DNA of 64,000 nt from JANQNX01 sp965601665 (GTDB lineage: Bacteria; Pseudomonadota; Gammaproteobacteria; Eutrophobiales; Eutrophobiaceae): the NCBI GenBank assembly GCA_965601665.1, contig OZ271833.1, positions 124,001 to 188,000 on the forward strand, given 5' to 3'. Numbering within the stretch: the first letter of the stretch is position 1; each line of letters begins with the position of its first letter. Under the pieces are notes generated by a model. That model had not been told where the DNA came from. It saw only the letters and a program-made list of their open reading frames with translations, and ran no database searches. The translations under genes were made by a program, and so were the position numbers. Positions 36,905 to 45,449 of this stretch are shown here, piece by piece.

Positions 36905-38083
36905 ATGGATATCCATGAGTATCAAGCTAAGGAGATTCTCTCCGACTACGGTGTGCCAATCGGCGCTGGAGGACTGGCCTACAGTCCTGAACAGGCCGCT
37001 TATCGCGCCCAGGAAATTGGCGGCGAAGTCTGGGTCGTCAAGGCACAGATTCATTCCGGTGCACGCGGTAAGGCCGGTGGCGTAAAGGTCTGTAAATCAA
37101 CAGAAGAAGTATCAAAGGCGGCCGAAGATCTGCTGGGCAAGAAACTGGTTACCCACCAGACAGGACCTGCAGGCAAGGTATGCCATCGTTTGTATGTCGA
37201 GGCCGGTTGTAATATTGATCGCGAAATCTATCTTGCCTTCGTGCTCGACCGTGCCAATGAAAGCGTGACTGTCGTTGCCTCGGCTGAAGGCGGTATGGAG
37301 ATCGAACAGTTGGCCGTTGAAAAGCCGGAATCGATTGTTAAGGTTTCCATCGAAGCCGCGGTCGGTATGCAACCATTCCAGGCCCGTGAAATCGCCTTCG
37401 CGCTGGGCTTTGACAAGGCGCAGGTCAACCAGGCCAGCACCTTATTACTGGGTTGCTATCGTGCCATGCGCGACCTGGATGCCACTATGGTGGAAATCAA
37501 CCCGCTGGTTGTTACCAAGGAAGGCAATCTTCTTGCCGTTGACGCCAAGATGGGCTTCGACGATAACGCACTGTTCCGTCACCAGAGTATTTCAGAGCTG
37601 CGTGACAAGTCACAGGAAGACGCCCGCGAAATGCGCGCTGCAGACCGTGGTTTAAGCTACGTCGGCCTGGATGGCAACATTGGCTGCATCATTAACGGTG
37701 CCGGGCTGGCCATGGCCTCCATGGACATGATCATGCACGCCGGTGGCGAACCAGCCAACTTCCTCGATATTGGTGGTGGTGCTTCACCGGAACGAACCAC
37801 CAAGGCATTCAACCTGGTCCTTTCCGATGACAACGTTGAATGTATCCTCGTTAATATCTTTGCCGGGATTAACCGCTGTGACTGGATCGCCGAGGGCGTG
37901 GTGCAGGCAGTGAAATCCATTGATCTGAAGGTGCCGCTGGTCGTCCGACTGTCGGGAACCAACGTAGAACAGGGCAAGAAAATCCTTGAAGAAGCGAACC
38001 TGCCGATCATCATGGCAGATACGCTGAAGGAAGCCGCGGACAAAGCCGTTGCTGCCTGGAAAGAACACTCAGGCAGGAAGTAG
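36905..38083 (+). CDS. mtkA: Malate-CoA ligase beta subunit
   Basis: With MtkB activates malate to malyl-CoA using ATP. 392 residues of the succinyl-CoA synthetase beta fold: MDIHEYQAKEILSDYGVPI, KAQIHSGARGKAGGVKVC (ATP-grasp), EINPLVVTKEG, and FLDIGGGASPERTTKAFNL. Sequence alone does not fully separate it from SucC; location between malyl-CoA lyase and hydroxypyruvate reductase genes decides it. Ribosome site GGGAGG. The stop is 12 bases before mtkB. Confidence 0.9.
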   Translation: MDIHEYQAKEILSDYGVPIGAGGLAYSPEQAAYRAQEIGGEVWVVKAQIHSGARGKAGGVKVCKSTEEVSKAAEDLLGKKLVTHQTGPAGKVCHRLYVEAGCNIDREIYLAFVLDRANESVTVVASAEGGMEIEQLAVEKPESIVKVSIEAAVGMQPFQAREIAFALGFDKAQVNQASTLLLGCYRAMRDLDATMVEINPLVVTKEGNLLAVDAKMGFDDNALFRHQSISELRDKSQEDAREMRAADRGLSYVGLDGNIGCIINGAGLAMASMDMIMHAGGEPANFLDIGGGASPERTTKAFNLVLSDDNVECILVNIFAGINRCDWIAEGVVQAVKSIDLKVPLVVRLSGTNVEQGKKILEEANLPIIMADTLKEAADKAVAAWKEHSGRK

Positions 38084-38095
38084 GAGGAGACAATC

Positions 38096-38986
38096 ATGGC
38101 AATACATTTAACGAAAGAGACTAAAGTCCTGGTGCAGGGCTTCACGGGTCAGATTGGCACCTTCCACGCAACTGACATGATTAACTACGGTACCAACATT
38201 GTAGGTGGTGTGACACCGGGCAAGGGTGGCACCAAGCATCTGGATAAGCCTGTTTTCAACACCATGAAGGATGCCGTTGAAGCAACCGGTGCTGACGCCA
38301 GTATTATCTTCGTACCGCCACCGTTTGCTGCCGACAGTATTATGGAAGCGGCAGATGCAGGCATCCATTTTTGTGTCGCGATTACCGACGGTATACCGGC
38401 GCACGATATGATTCGCGTTAAACGCTACATGCGTCGTTACAAGGCCGATAAGAAAATGGTACTGACCGGCCCAAACTGTGCGGGCTCAATCAGCCCGGGT
38501 AAGTGCATGATGGGCATCATGCCGGGCCACATCTATATGGAAGGTAGCGTTGGTGTGGTAGGACGTTCAGGCACGCTGGGTTACGAGGCCGCTTCACAGA
38601 TGAAGTCTGTTGGTATCGGTATTTCTTCCAGTATCGGTATTGGTGGCGACCCGATTAACGGTAGTTCATTCAAGGACCATCTGATGGCCTTTGAAGAAGA
38701 TCCGGAAACCAAGGCTGTCATTATGATCGGTGAAATTGGTGGACCACAGGAAGTTGAGGCGGCAGAGTGGGCCAAGGAGAACATGAGTAAGCCACTGGTG
38801 GCATACATTGCTGGTCTGACCGCGCCCAAGGGGCGTCGAATGGGCCACGCCGGCGCAATTATTTCAGCGGTCGGTGAAAGCGCAGCCGAGAAGGTGGAAA
38901 TATTGAAGGAGTGTGGGCACACGGTAGTACCCAATCCGTCATCTTTCGCCGAAACCATGACAGAGGTCATGGCTAAAGTCAGCTAG
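38096..38986 (+). CDS. mtkB: Malate-CoA ligase alpha subunit
   Basis: CoA-binding, phosphohistidine-carrying partner of MtkA. 296 residues: KVLVQGFTGQIGTFHA Rossmann start, LTGPNCAGSISPGKCMMGIM, GRSGTLGYEA, and GRRMGHAGAIISA with H251 as the phosphorylated histidine. In place of SucD it belongs to the malate-CoA ligase set by context. GGAGGAGACA precedes the ATG. Followed by a 13-bp perfect hairpin and then hprA. Confidence 0.9.
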   Translation: MAIHLTKETKVLVQGFTGQIGTFHATDMINYGTNIVGGVTPGKGGTKHLDKPVFNTMKDAVEATGADASIIFVPPPFAADSIMEAADAGIHFCVAITDGIPAHDMIRVKRYMRRYKADKKMVLTGPNCAGSISPGKCMMGIMPGHIYMEGSVGVVGRSGTLGYEAASQMKSVGIGISSSIGIGGDPINGSSFKDHLMAFEEDPETKAVIMIGEIGGPQEVEAAEWAKENMSKPLVAYIAGLTAPKGRRMGHAGAIISAVGESAAEKVEILKECGHTVVPNPSSFAETMTEVMAKVS

Positions 38987-38995
38987 CGGAGTCCG

Positions 38996-39027
38996 GCTGC
39001 CAGTTGCGTACTTTCGCAACTGGCAGC
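38996..39027 (+). terminator. Perfect 13-bp hairpin between mtkB and hprA
   Basis: 13-base arms (38996-39008 and 39015-39027) are exactly complementary with the loop TACTTT. Only TTCTG follows, so termination would be partial. It could protect the mtkAB message from 3' decay or set lower hprA-ppc expression. Confidence 0.55.
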
Positions 39028-39075
39028 TTCTGCGCTTTCCAAGAATAACAAGGTGTAACTTTTCAGGAGATAACA

Positions 39076-40050
39076 GTGGCTAAACCAAAGGTTTTATTAA
39101 CGCGTAAATGGCCGGCAGATGCCGAGGCCAGGGCCAAAGAATTATTTGATGTAACGCTCAACGATGACGATCACAAGATGTCGGTCGATGAATTGAAAGA
39201 TGCCATGCGCAACTACGACGCAGTGTGCCCAACCGTTTCTGATTTTGTCATTAACGCAGACATCTTTAATGTCGACGATCGGCGCTGCAAGATTGTGGCT
39301 AACTTTGGTGTTGGCTATAACAATATCGATACCGAGGCAGCCAAGGCTGCGGGTGTCGTGGTGACCAATACGCCTGAAGTGTTAACTGACTGTACTGCAG
39401 ATATCGCCATGTCACTGTTACTGGCCGTGTCCCGCCGCGCGGGTGAGGGTGAACGCCTTGTGCGTGACAAGAAATGGGATGGCTGGTGTCCGACTCACAT
39501 GCTCGCGACCAAGGTAACCGGCAAGAAGCTGGGTTTCATCGGCTTTGGCCGCATTGCCCAGGCAGTAGCCCATAAGGCACACCACGGTTTCGATATGGAA
39601 ATCAGTTTCTATGATCCTTATCCACCGTCGACAGAAGTAATCAGCAAATATAACGCTACCCAGATGGATTCGGTTGAAGACGTGTTAAAAGACGCTGACT
39701 TTGTGACGCTGCACTGTCCTGGTGGTGGCGCCAACACCAACCTGATGAATGCTGAAAGGCTGGGCATGATGAAAAATCATGCTTTTCTCATTAATACTGC
39801 TCGTGGCGATGTTGTTGATGAACCAGCGTTGGTTGAAGCCCTGAAAAACGGTGTTATTGCCGGTGCCGGCCTTGACGTGTTTGCCAGTGAGCCATCGGTA
39901 ACCGAGGACTTGCTTGGCATGGAAAACGTGGTATTGCTGCCGCATCTTGGTAGTGCGACAACCGAAACCAGGGTGGCCATGGGATTACGTTCCCTGGGTA
40001 ACGTGCAGGCTTTTTTTGACGGTAAAGAACCGGGCGACCGAGTGGCCTGA
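39076..40050 (+). CDS. hprA: Hydroxypyruvate/glyoxylate reductase (D-2-hydroxyacid dehydrogenase)
   Basis: Reduces hydroxypyruvate to D-glycerate in the serine cycle. 324 residues: NFGVGYNNIDTEAAKAAGV, nucleotide motif GFIGFGRIAQAVAHKA, INTARGDVVDEPALVEAL with the catalytic Arg, and the LPHLGSATTETR histidine. This resembles the glyoxylate reductase/HPR branch. Glyoxylate reductase is an alternative activity; placement with sgaA and ppc points to hydroxypyruvate. GTG start with CAGGAG at normal spacing. Confidence 0.88.
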   Translation: MAKPKVLLTRKWPADAEARAKELFDVTLNDDDHKMSVDELKDAMRNYDAVCPTVSDFVINADIFNVDDRRCKIVANFGVGYNNIDTEAAKAAGVVVTNTPEVLTDCTADIAMSLLLAVSRRAGEGERLVRDKKWDGWCPTHMLATKVTGKKLGFIGFGRIAQAVAHKAHHGFDMEISFYDPYPPSTEVISKYNATQMDSVEDVLKDADFVTLHCPGGGANTNLMNAERLGMMKNHAFLINTARGDVVDEPALVEALKNGVIAGAGLDVFASEPSVTEDLLGMENVVLLPHLGSATTETRVAMGLRSLGNVQAFFDGKEPGDRVA

Positions 40051-40079
40051 ACACACAAGTACAACATGATGGGAGACCT

Positions 40080-42818
40080 ATGAGTACCGATCTGGCAAAA
40101 AGTGAACAATCCATTGATGACCGCTCGGCTGAATATGCCAAGGAAGTTGTCGACCTGTTAACGACACAGCTGCAGCAGGTCATTGAAAATAGACAACCGG
40201 AAATACTGCCTTTCTTCACCGGTGAAAAACCGGTTCCTGCTGGCGATACCGACATGTTGCTGGGTCTGTTGCAGGCCTGGGGCATCTGGTTCCAGTTGCT
40301 GAATGTCGCCGAGGAAAATACCGGTATGCGCCGTCGCCGCTTATATGAGAAGGAAATGGGCATAGAAAACCTGCCCGGTAGCTTTGCCAGCGTCTTCAAG
40401 CAGGCTGCCGACGCCGGCATCAGTGCCGAGGAAATCCAGAAACTGCTGAATGTTGCTCATATCAGGCCAACGATCACTGCTCACCCTACCGAGGCCAAGC
40501 GCATTACCGTACTTGAAATCCATCGTCGTATTTACGTGTTGCTGTACCGTATTGAGGCGAGTCGCTGGACCGAGCGCGAACGCGAAGATTTAATCACCGA
40601 GTTGTTAAATGAAATCGACCTGCTCTGGTTAACCGGTGAGTTACGGCTTGAAAAGCCGACCGTATCCCAGGAAGTGGTCTGGGGGCTTCATTTCTTTGAG
40701 CAATCACTGTTCGAACGTATTCCTGAAACTCATGAAAAATTACGCTATGCATTGCAGCTTGCCTACAAGGACAAGGAATTTTCCATTCCGCCTTTTTTCC
40801 AGTTTGGCTCCTGGATTGGTGGTGACCGTGATGGCAACCCCTTTGTCACCAATGACGTGACCAGGGATACGTTGTTAAAAAACCGCAATGCGGTATTACA
40901 TCACTATAAAAAATTACTGGAAAACCTGGTGCACAAACTCAGTGTATCTGGCATCAATATTGAAATTACTGATCAGTTTACCGAGGACCTGGAAAAAATC
41001 CTTGTAGACATTGATGATCTGTATGATATCTCCAGGCGTAACCCTGGCGAAGTCTTCAGACAGTTCGTGGCCTGTATGTTAATAAAGCTGGAAGGCACCC
41101 TGTCTTCCGCCGAGAAAAGCCATTTCAGCGGTATTAGTTACGTGGATGCAGATGAATTCATCCTGCATCTCAACCAGCTAATCAACGGATTAAATAAATC
41201 CGGTTGTGAGAATATTGCCAAGAGTATGATTGCGCCCATCCTTCAGGAAGCAGAGGCATTTCGTTTTCGAACGGTCAGACTTGATTTGCGCGAAAACTCG
41301 ACAACGATTAACAACACGCTCGCTGCTATTTACAAGGCCATGCACGGTCGCAAGACCCCGCCTGACCCGCGTAGCGAAGAGTGGCTGACATGGTTGAAAG
41401 AAGAACTCGGCAAAGACCGCCCCGAGATGCTCACGTTCAGCAACCTGGATGAGACCTCGGAAAAAACACTTGGTCTATTCAGAATGTCGGCCGAGATCAT
41501 GGATGAACTTGATCGTGAGGCATTCGGTCACTTTATTCTCAGCATGACCCAGTCGGTAAATGACCTGCTGGGTGTCTACTTGCTGGCACGCTATGCCGGC
41601 CTGTTTACCGGGGACAACGGAGAAGAGTATAGTCGCCTGCCGATTGTGCCACTGTTCGAAACAATTGATGACCTCCAGCGTGCACCCGCGATGATGGAGG
41701 AATTGCTGAATATTCCACTCATTCGACGTTCGGTTGAACAACAAAGCGGCGTGCAGGAAGTGATGATTGGTTATTCCGATTCCAACAAGGACGGTGGTTA
41801 TTTCACCGCCAACTGGGAACTCTACAAGGCCCAGATAGAACTGACCAACACCGGACAAAATGCCGGTATACCCATCTCATTTTTCCACGGTCGCGGTGGC
41901 TCTGTCAGTCGTGGTGGCGCCCCAACCGGGCTTGCCATTGCCGCACAGCCAGCCGGTTCAATCCACGGCCAGATGCGCATTACCGAACAGGGCGAGGTTG
42001 TATCTTCCAAGTATGCGAACGAGGGTACCGCCCAGTACCATATGGAGTTACTGGCCTCGAGTATTTTTGAACACACCATTAAATCAATGAATGAAGACGC
42101 CCTGAAGCCGAATGCAGAATTCGATGAGGCCATGGAGAGCATTTCAGAATTCGGTTTTAACAAGTATCGTGAACTGGCGGAAACCGAGGGCCTGGTGGAT
42201 TACTACAACGCGGCCAGCCCGGTAGAAGAGCTTGCCAAGATGAATATTGGTTCACGGCCGGCACGACGTTTTGGTGCGAAATCGCTGGGTGACCTGCGTG
42301 CTATACCGTGGGTGTTTGCCTGGACCCAGAATCGCCACATTGTTACAGGCTGGTATGGCGTTGGTACGGCCTTGAAAGATTACCTCGATAAGACCGGGGA
42401 CAAGGGCGAAACACTGGTCAAGAAGATGTTCGACGAGTCCAGGGTGTTTCGTTTAATCATTGATGAAACTGAAAAGACACTATCACTGGTTGATCTTGAG
42501 GTTGCAGAGTCTTATTCAAAACTGGTGGCCGATGAAAAAGTGCGTAGCCAGGTATATGGCATGATCGTGGAAGAGTTCGAAATTACCAAAGAAATGATCA
42601 TGCGTATCACCGGCGAGAAAGAACTCAGTGAGCGATTCAAGCGATTCAGTCGCAAGCTGAGTCGTCGTGCACCTATATTGCACCAGTCAGGCATGGAGCA
42701 AGTTACTTTGGTGAATGAGTTCCGAAATCGCGAAGAAGGTGAGGACCCAATGGAAAGTCTGGTGCCACTGCTGTTATCTATAAACTGCATTTCAGCTGGA
42801 TTAGGCTGGACTGGCTAA
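40080..42818 (+). CDS. ppc: Phosphoenolpyruvate carboxylase
   Basis: Fixes bicarbonate onto PEP to give oxaloacetate, the carbon-fixing step of the serine cycle. 912 residues: catalytic histidine H135 in TAHPTEAKR, GSWIGGDRDGNPFVT, MIGYSDSNKDGGYFTANW, and the mobile loop FHGRGGSVSRGG (602 onward). The C-terminus ends GLGWTG, a variant of the usual QNTG-like tail. Clustered with mtkAB, as in methylotrophs, where Ppc is often insensitive to acetyl-CoA; that property is not provable here. ATG with GGGAG, 29 bases after hprA. Confidence 0.96.
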   Translation: MSTDLAKSEQSIDDRSAEYAKEVVDLLTTQLQQVIENRQPEILPFFTGEKPVPAGDTDMLLGLLQAWGIWFQLLNVAEENTGMRRRRLYEKEMGIENLPGSFASVFKQAADAGISAEEIQKLLNVAHIRPTITAHPTEAKRITVLEIHRRIYVLLYRIEASRWTEREREDLITELLNEIDLLWLTGELRLEKPTVSQEVVWGLHFFEQSLFERIPETHEKLRYALQLAYKDKEFSIPPFFQFGSWIGGDRDGNPFVTNDVTRDTLLKNRNAVLHHYKKLLENLVHKLSVSGINIEITDQFTEDLEKILVDIDDLYDISRRNPGEVFRQFVACMLIKLEGTLSSAEKSHFSGISYVDADEFILHLNQLINGLNKSGCENIAKSMIAPILQEAEAFRFRTVRLDLRENSTTINNTLAAIYKAMHGRKTPPDPRSEEWLTWLKEELGKDRPEMLTFSNLDETSEKTLGLFRMSAEIMDELDREAFGHFILSMTQSVNDLLGVYLLARYAGLFTGDNGEEYSRLPIVPLFETIDDLQRAPAMMEELLNIPLIRRSVEQQSGVQEVMIGYSDSNKDGGYFTANWELYKAQIELTNTGQNAGIPISFFHGRGGSVSRGGAPTGLAIAAQPAGSIHGQMRITEQGEVVSSKYANEGTAQYHMELLASSIFEHTIKSMNEDALKPNAEFDEAMESISEFGFNKYRELAETEGLVDYYNAASPVEELAKMNIGSRPARRFGAKSLGDLRAIPWVFAWTQNRHIVTGWYGVGTALKDYLDKTGDKGETLVKKMFDESRVFRLIIDETEKTLSLVDLEVAESYSKLVADEKVRSQVYGMIVEEFEITKEMIMRITGEKELSERFKRFSRKLSRRAPILHQSGMEQVTLVNEFRNREEGEDPMESLVPLLLSINCISAGLGWTG

Positions 42819-42837
42819 TCAGACAGTTTAGTTTTTG

Positions 42838-42940
42838 CCATAACTTCTTTGCTGCATTACCTGCGGTTGCTCATTTAGGAGCATCTAAACTCCGCACCTC
42901 GATAATGCGGCGCCTCGTTCTGAATCAAAAATCGCTCTTT
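42838..42940 (+). repeat. Three-hairpin intergenic repeat, copy B (after ppc)
   Basis: Aligns along about 95 bases with copy A after dnaJ, including ACTTC-TTGC, CTGCGGTT, CTCATTTA, TAAACT, CCTCGAT and the CGGCGC block. Three stems recur: CTGCA/TGCGG (42852-42856 / 42862-42866), TTTAG/CTAAA (42874-42878 / 42885-42889) and CCGCA/TGCGG (42892-42896 / 42906-42910). Same orientation and same position (right after a stop codon) as copy A. The rest of the 270-base gap before the kinase gene has no feature I can name. Confidence 0.65.
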
Positions 42941-43088
42941 CTGAAATTGTATTTTAGTCTAGAGCTGCAATATGAAATATAGATATGTTTAGGAACATGG
43001 GGACTGTTTCTATATTATTGATATTACTAGACTTCTCTAAGATCATTTCATTGATGAAAATTCTTCCTGCAAGTTCTAAAATGGACAT

Positions 43089-43862
43089 ATGCTGAAGCCT
43101 GTGACATTAGCGAACGTTGATCCAAGCTCTTTGAAACAATTTGAGAATGGATCCGGTTCTCACAATGCTTACTTAGGAATAATCGATACAGGGTCATCTC
43201 GATTCTCTGCTTATATAAAGGAAACTCCGGATTATGAACTGGCTAGAGAAATTGTCTCTGCACAATTAGGACAAGCTCTCGGTTTACCTACGCTCGAACC
43301 AATAATGGTTAACTTCCGAAGGATTGAAAAAAACGAATATGGTTTTGCTACAGCTTTCCAAAACGGTAGTAGTAATTTCTCTCAATTTGCAAAAAGCAAT
43401 CCGAACATGTTGGAACAAATACAGAAATGGTCATCAATTCGAGAATGTATTTGCTTTGATGAATGGATAGCGAATCCTGATCGGACGCTAGACAATATAT
43501 TAGTAACTGGAAGAAATAAATATAAACTAATTGATCATGGTGAATCTTTTCCTTCCGAAATGCAGGCTGAGACAAAATTTAGTAACGGCCTAGCTAGAAT
43601 TGCTATTTCTGGAGTTCCTAGAAATGAGTTGGAAATTGCTTGCAGTAAAACACTTGCATCATGTTCAAGGTTTTCAAGTATTGATTTTTATGCTCTCAGA
43701 GAATACTCACATGTAGAAAATTGGAATGGAAATAGTTTTATAGACGGATGTATCCAAATACTTGAAGATAGAATGTCATTTTTGCCCCAATTATTGGAGC
43801 AAGAGTTTTTAAGTTCACAAGGGCACCTGCAATATTCTATAGATAAGAAAAAATTACATTAG
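43089..43862 (+). CDS. HipA-like protein kinase
   Basis: 257 residues with the reduced HipA/PI3K-like kinase layout: K44 in SAYIKET as candidate ATP lysine, ELAREIVSAQLGQALGLPT helix, a catalytic loop WIANPDRTLDN (D131 and N136) and LIDHGESF (D149) as the metal aspartate. It lacks the HipA N-terminal subdomain and fits the short HipA_2 type. All key residues are present. It is only 3 bases from the next gene, so they form one operon. Strikingly AT-rich compared with ppc on the left and the SDR on the right, which suggests horizontal acquisition. Toxin, defence or regulatory kinase are possible. Confidence 0.65.
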   Translation: MLKPVTLANVDPSSLKQFENGSGSHNAYLGIIDTGSSRFSAYIKETPDYELAREIVSAQLGQALGLPTLEPIMVNFRRIEKNEYGFATAFQNGSSNFSQFAKSNPNMLEQIQKWSSIRECICFDEWIANPDRTLDNILVTGRNKYKLIDHGESFPSEMQAETKFSNGLARIAISGVPRNELEIACSKTLASCSRFSSIDFYALREYSHVENWNGNSFIDGCIQILEDRMSFLPQLLEQEFLSSQGHLQYSIDKKKLH

Positions 43863-43865
43863 ATT

Positions 43866-44723
43866 ATGAATATTCCGTTCCCACAAGTTCCGACAAATCA
43901 TATATCAGTTGAATGGTGCCCAATATTCTTTGAGCCCATAATAGGCTCTGGTGAACGAATTACTATTGGTGTTGGTACTCTTAGTCATACTGGAGAAGTA
44001 CAATGTCACTCAACAATAACGCCAAATAGATGTAAAAAAATATTTGGACAAGATAACGAGTTAATAAATCATATAATTAAAATATCTATAATTAGTCTTC
44101 ATGAGCATTTAGAGAATACAAGATCTTTTGTTAACTGGATGCCACCTACCTCAGGTCTTTTTAAAGGTGAAGTGAGACAGATCTCTGCGAAAAATCTGGA
44201 TGAAGCTATAAAATTAGTTTTACCTATTTCATCAAGTCTAATTTACCAAGAGGATTTGTTTGGTAGTAAAATTAGAAAAAATAGTCAAAATAATAAAACG
44301 TCAAATTGGGTCGGTGGATTGCGAGAAATTGTACTTAACTCTCGACCAGAATTATCAGGTAATTTTGAAGCTAAAGTATTTTTAGGTAGTTATGACGTGC
44401 CAGCGAAATTTACCTTTTTAAATCCAAAATTTGCTGCAAACTTAGTTCCACTTAATCCTTCCTCGTTATCAAGGTCAATTAAAGATGCAAGAGCTGATTT
44501 ATGGAATTTACATTTATTATCTGATGCTCCAAATTTCTTATTTCGACCTGAAAAAAGAACGTTGCTTACTGGTATTTATACTAATACTAAAGTAAAAAAT
44601 TACTCAGATAGTGTAAAAGATGCTGTGCAAGAATTAAAAGAAGAAGCTAGTAGAAGAGATGTTATAGTTGAAGAAGTCACTTCTTCTAATCAGGCTGCAG
44701 ATTATTTAATAGCTCACGTTTAG
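43866..44723 (+). CDS. Unknown protein encoded with the HipA-like kinase
   Basis: 285 residues that I do not recognise. No signal peptide or membrane span. The first 80 residues (VEWCPIFFEPIIGSGERITI, GVGTLSHTGEVQCHSTI) vaguely recall DUF3037-type proteins that accompany short HipA kinases elsewhere, but the match is too weak to claim. The C-terminal third is rich in lysine, asparagine and serine. AT-rich like its partner and translated almost directly after it. It may be the antitoxin, substrate or adaptor of the kinase. No terminator was found; a T-rich stretch follows. Confidence 0.6.
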   Translation: MNIPFPQVPTNHISVEWCPIFFEPIIGSGERITIGVGTLSHTGEVQCHSTITPNRCKKIFGQDNELINHIIKISIISLHEHLENTRSFVNWMPPTSGLFKGEVRQISAKNLDEAIKLVLPISSSLIYQEDLFGSKIRKNSQNNKTSNWVGGLREIVLNSRPELSGNFEAKVFLGSYDVPAKFTFLNPKFAANLVPLNPSSLSRSIKDARADLWNLHLLSDAPNFLFRPEKRTLLTGIYTNTKVKNYSDSVKDAVQELKEEASRRDVIVEEVTSSNQAADYLIAHV

Positions 44724-44778
44724 TAAGATCTTTCAATAAATCACAATGTAGCTGAAGGATTATAGTTTTTTTATTTTT

Positions 44779-45441
44779 CTACCAAGGCAATATCTGTCCA
44801 TCCGAATGCCAGAAAGTGCCCGAGTTATTCAGTGTTAGTTCCTCGGTGCGTTTGATCAATCCAGCCACTGATTCTGCTGGTGTGATGTTGCCTTCATGGT
44901 TGGTCAGGTCAGTTTTCACGAAACCGGGATGCAGGATGCCAATGGCAATGCCCTTGTCTTTCAATTCGCAGGCCAGGGATTTACCAGCAATATTAAGTGC
45001 CGCCTTGGACATGCGATAGCCGTAATAACCGCCAGATGTATTATCTGCAATTGAACCCATGCGACTGGTAATCAGGATAAGTTTGGATGGACTAGCCATG
45101 ACTGGCAACAGTGCCTTGGTAACCAGTAAAGGTCCAAGGGTATTCACGGCAAACTGCTGTTGAATGCCATCAAGGTCCAGGTCTTCAAGTGTGTCATTGA
45201 GCATGATGCCGGCGTTATTGATCGCAATATCAATCTGTTTGCCCTGCAGTTGATCCGCAAGTTTTTCGACCGAACTTGCATCGGCTACGTCAATACCATC
45301 AATGATCTCTACCCCCAATTGCTGTAATTCGCTAGATGGAGATCGACATACAGCTATGACAGTATCACCGTTATTTTTATATTGACGACAATATTCAAGC
45401 CCAATGCCACGGTTAGCGCCTGTAATTAAAATAGTACTCAT
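44779..45441 (-). CDS. Short-chain dehydrogenase/reductase
   Basis: 220-residue NAD(P)-dependent oxidoreductase: TGANRGIG nucleotide loop at the start, NNAGIM, and active-site YRMSK (the Y-x3-K pair). The sequence resembles the CsgA/sniffer-like carbonyl-reductase SDRs. Substrate not known. It lies 8 bases after the Sel1-repeat gene on the same strand, so both are probably one operon. It converges on the AT-rich kinase module. Confidence 0.88.
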   Translation of the reverse strand: MSTILITGANRGIGLEYCRQYKNNGDTVIAVCRSPSSELQQLGVEIIDGIDVADASSVEKLADQLQGKQIDIAINNAGIMLNDTLEDLDLDGIQQQFAVNTLGPLLVTKALLPVMASPSKLILITSRMGSIADNTSGGYYGYRMSKAALNIAGKSLACELKDKGIAIGILHPGFVKTDLTNHEGNITPAESVAGLIKRTEELTLNNSGTFWHSDGQILPW

Positions 45442-45449
45442 ACCTATAC

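Noticed and set aside
36905..38986. mtkAB as sucCD (succinyl-CoA synthetase)
   Set aside because: Sequence alone is ambiguous, but placement between malyl-CoA lyase, hydroxypyruvate reductase and ppc, with no sucAB nearby, favours malate-CoA ligase.
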